This document shows positions 63,799 to 64,000 of a stretch of DNA of 64,000 nt, piece after piece; position 1 is the first letter of the stretch; every line of letters begins with the position of its first letter. The position numbers were made by a program, and so were the translations under genes. The stretch spans positions 10,551 to 74,550 of the forward strand of contig NZ_CAMYKG010000003.1 of the NCBI RefSeq assembly GCF_947258925.1, written 5' to 3'. The notes beneath the pieces were generated by a model. It searched no databases. It had not been told where the DNA came from and saw only the letters and a list, made by a program, of their open reading frames with translations. The DNA is from an uncultured Eudoraea sp. (GTDB lineage Bacteria; Bacteroidota; Bacteroidia; Flavobacteriales; Flavobacteriaceae).

Positions 63799-64000
63799 AA
63801 TTGAAAAATTATTAGAAAAGTACTTCGAGGCTACTACCACGGTAGCTGAGGAGAAACAATTGAGAAAGTATTTTTCACAGGATGCGGTGGCACCACACCT
63901 GGAGCAGTACGCCCCAATGTTTACTTACTTTTCTACAGCCAAAGACGAACGGTTTACAAAGCAGGTTCCATTAAAACCTAGAGTATCGTACTACAAATGG
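63785..64000 (+). CDS. Putative anti-sigma factor or membrane protein, N-terminal part (runs off the window)
   Basis: The first 72 codons of a gene that starts inside the end of the sigma factor gene (14-base overlap, different frame). The sequence begins MELDKIEKLLEKYFEATTTV and continues AEEKQLRKYFSQDAVAPHLE, then a hydrophilic stretch (QYAPMFTYFSTAKDERFTKQ). This is the typical cytoplasmic start of Bacteroidota anti-sigma factors (EKLLEKYFEATTT..EE..LRxYF). The membrane segment would follow outside the window. It would control the sigma factor upstream. Confidence 0.75.
   Translation, partial: MELDKIEKLLEKYFEATTTVAEEKQLRKYFSQDAVAPHLEQYAPMFTYFSTAKDERFTKQVPLKPRVSYYKW

Noticed and set aside
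1-64000. Prophage, insertion sequence, CRISPR array, tRNA or rRNA genes
   Set aside because: No integrase, transposase, spaced direct repeats, cloverleaf or rRNA sequence could be recognised by reading.

Overview
The window is a stretch of ordinary chromosome from a member of the Bacteroidota, most likely the family Flavobacteriaceae. Several features support this. The DNA is AT-rich and Shine-Dalgarno sequences are scarce. Several starts are preceded by the Bacteroidota promoter element TANNTTTG. There are many short lipoprotein signal peptides. Ribosomal protein L31 is the zinc-free type B. Several genes have a typical flavobacterial form (FadN-type beta-oxidation enzyme, DUF4199, DUF6515, DUF6263, GlmU-like protein, sigma/anti-sigma/Spy-like trio). 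I see no tRNA or rRNA gene, prophage, insertion sequence, CRISPR array or defence island.

Layout. 0-1.2 kb: an amidohydrolase lipoprotein cut by the window edge and a YdeI-family protein. 1.3-4.7 kb: a large ThuA / PQQ-type sugar dehydrogenase / PKD / cytochrome c fusion with a frameshifting lesion near its N-terminus. 4.8-9.3 kb: three secreted metallopeptidases on the minus strand (M1, DUF2268, M28). 9.5-13.6 kb: a trehalose module, the OtsA-OtsB fusion divergent from a GH15 hydrolase. 13.6-17.3 kb: a PLP-dependent decarboxylase and an M49 peptidase, followed by a clear terminator. 17.4-25.2 kb: fatty-acid beta-oxidation genes (fadD, marR, fadN-type, thiolase, acyl-CoA dehydrogenase) with a 34-bp perfect palindrome just before marR. 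25.3-30.8 kb: a GNAT protein, purL and an RsmB-type rRNA methyltransferase. 31-34.2 kb: a BNR-repeat lipoprotein, a DUF6515 protein and an ECF sigma / anti-sigma / Spy-like operon. 34.3-39.4 kb: an MsbA-like ABC exporter, phosphoglucomutase, glycosyltransferase and DUF4199 protein.

39.5-49.4 kb: rpmE2, a GlmU-like protein, mtaB, a small GNAT, a hydrolase, a lytic transglycosylase, two envelope proteins, rpmH (short, easily missed) and carB. 49.4-56.1 kb: a phosphotriesterase-like protein, the whole oxidative pentose phosphate branch (gnd divergent from zwf-pgl), a small membrane protein and rmuC. 56.2-61.6 kb: a vitamin B12 uptake locus. Its ABC transporter genes run on the minus strand. On the plus strand are a 37-residue membrane peptide, a cobalamin riboswitch and the TonB-dependent receptor. 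61.6-64 kb: an S41 peptidase and a second ECF sigma factor overlapping a gene cut by the window end.

Nothing here looks like a wholly new multi-gene system. The observations most worth a second look are the palindrome in front of marR, the unannotated small membrane peptide ahead of the B12 riboswitch, the fact that the riboswitch serves only the receptor side of the locus, the deletion plus frameshift in the ThuA fusion, and the B12 ATPase gene without a recognisable start codon.
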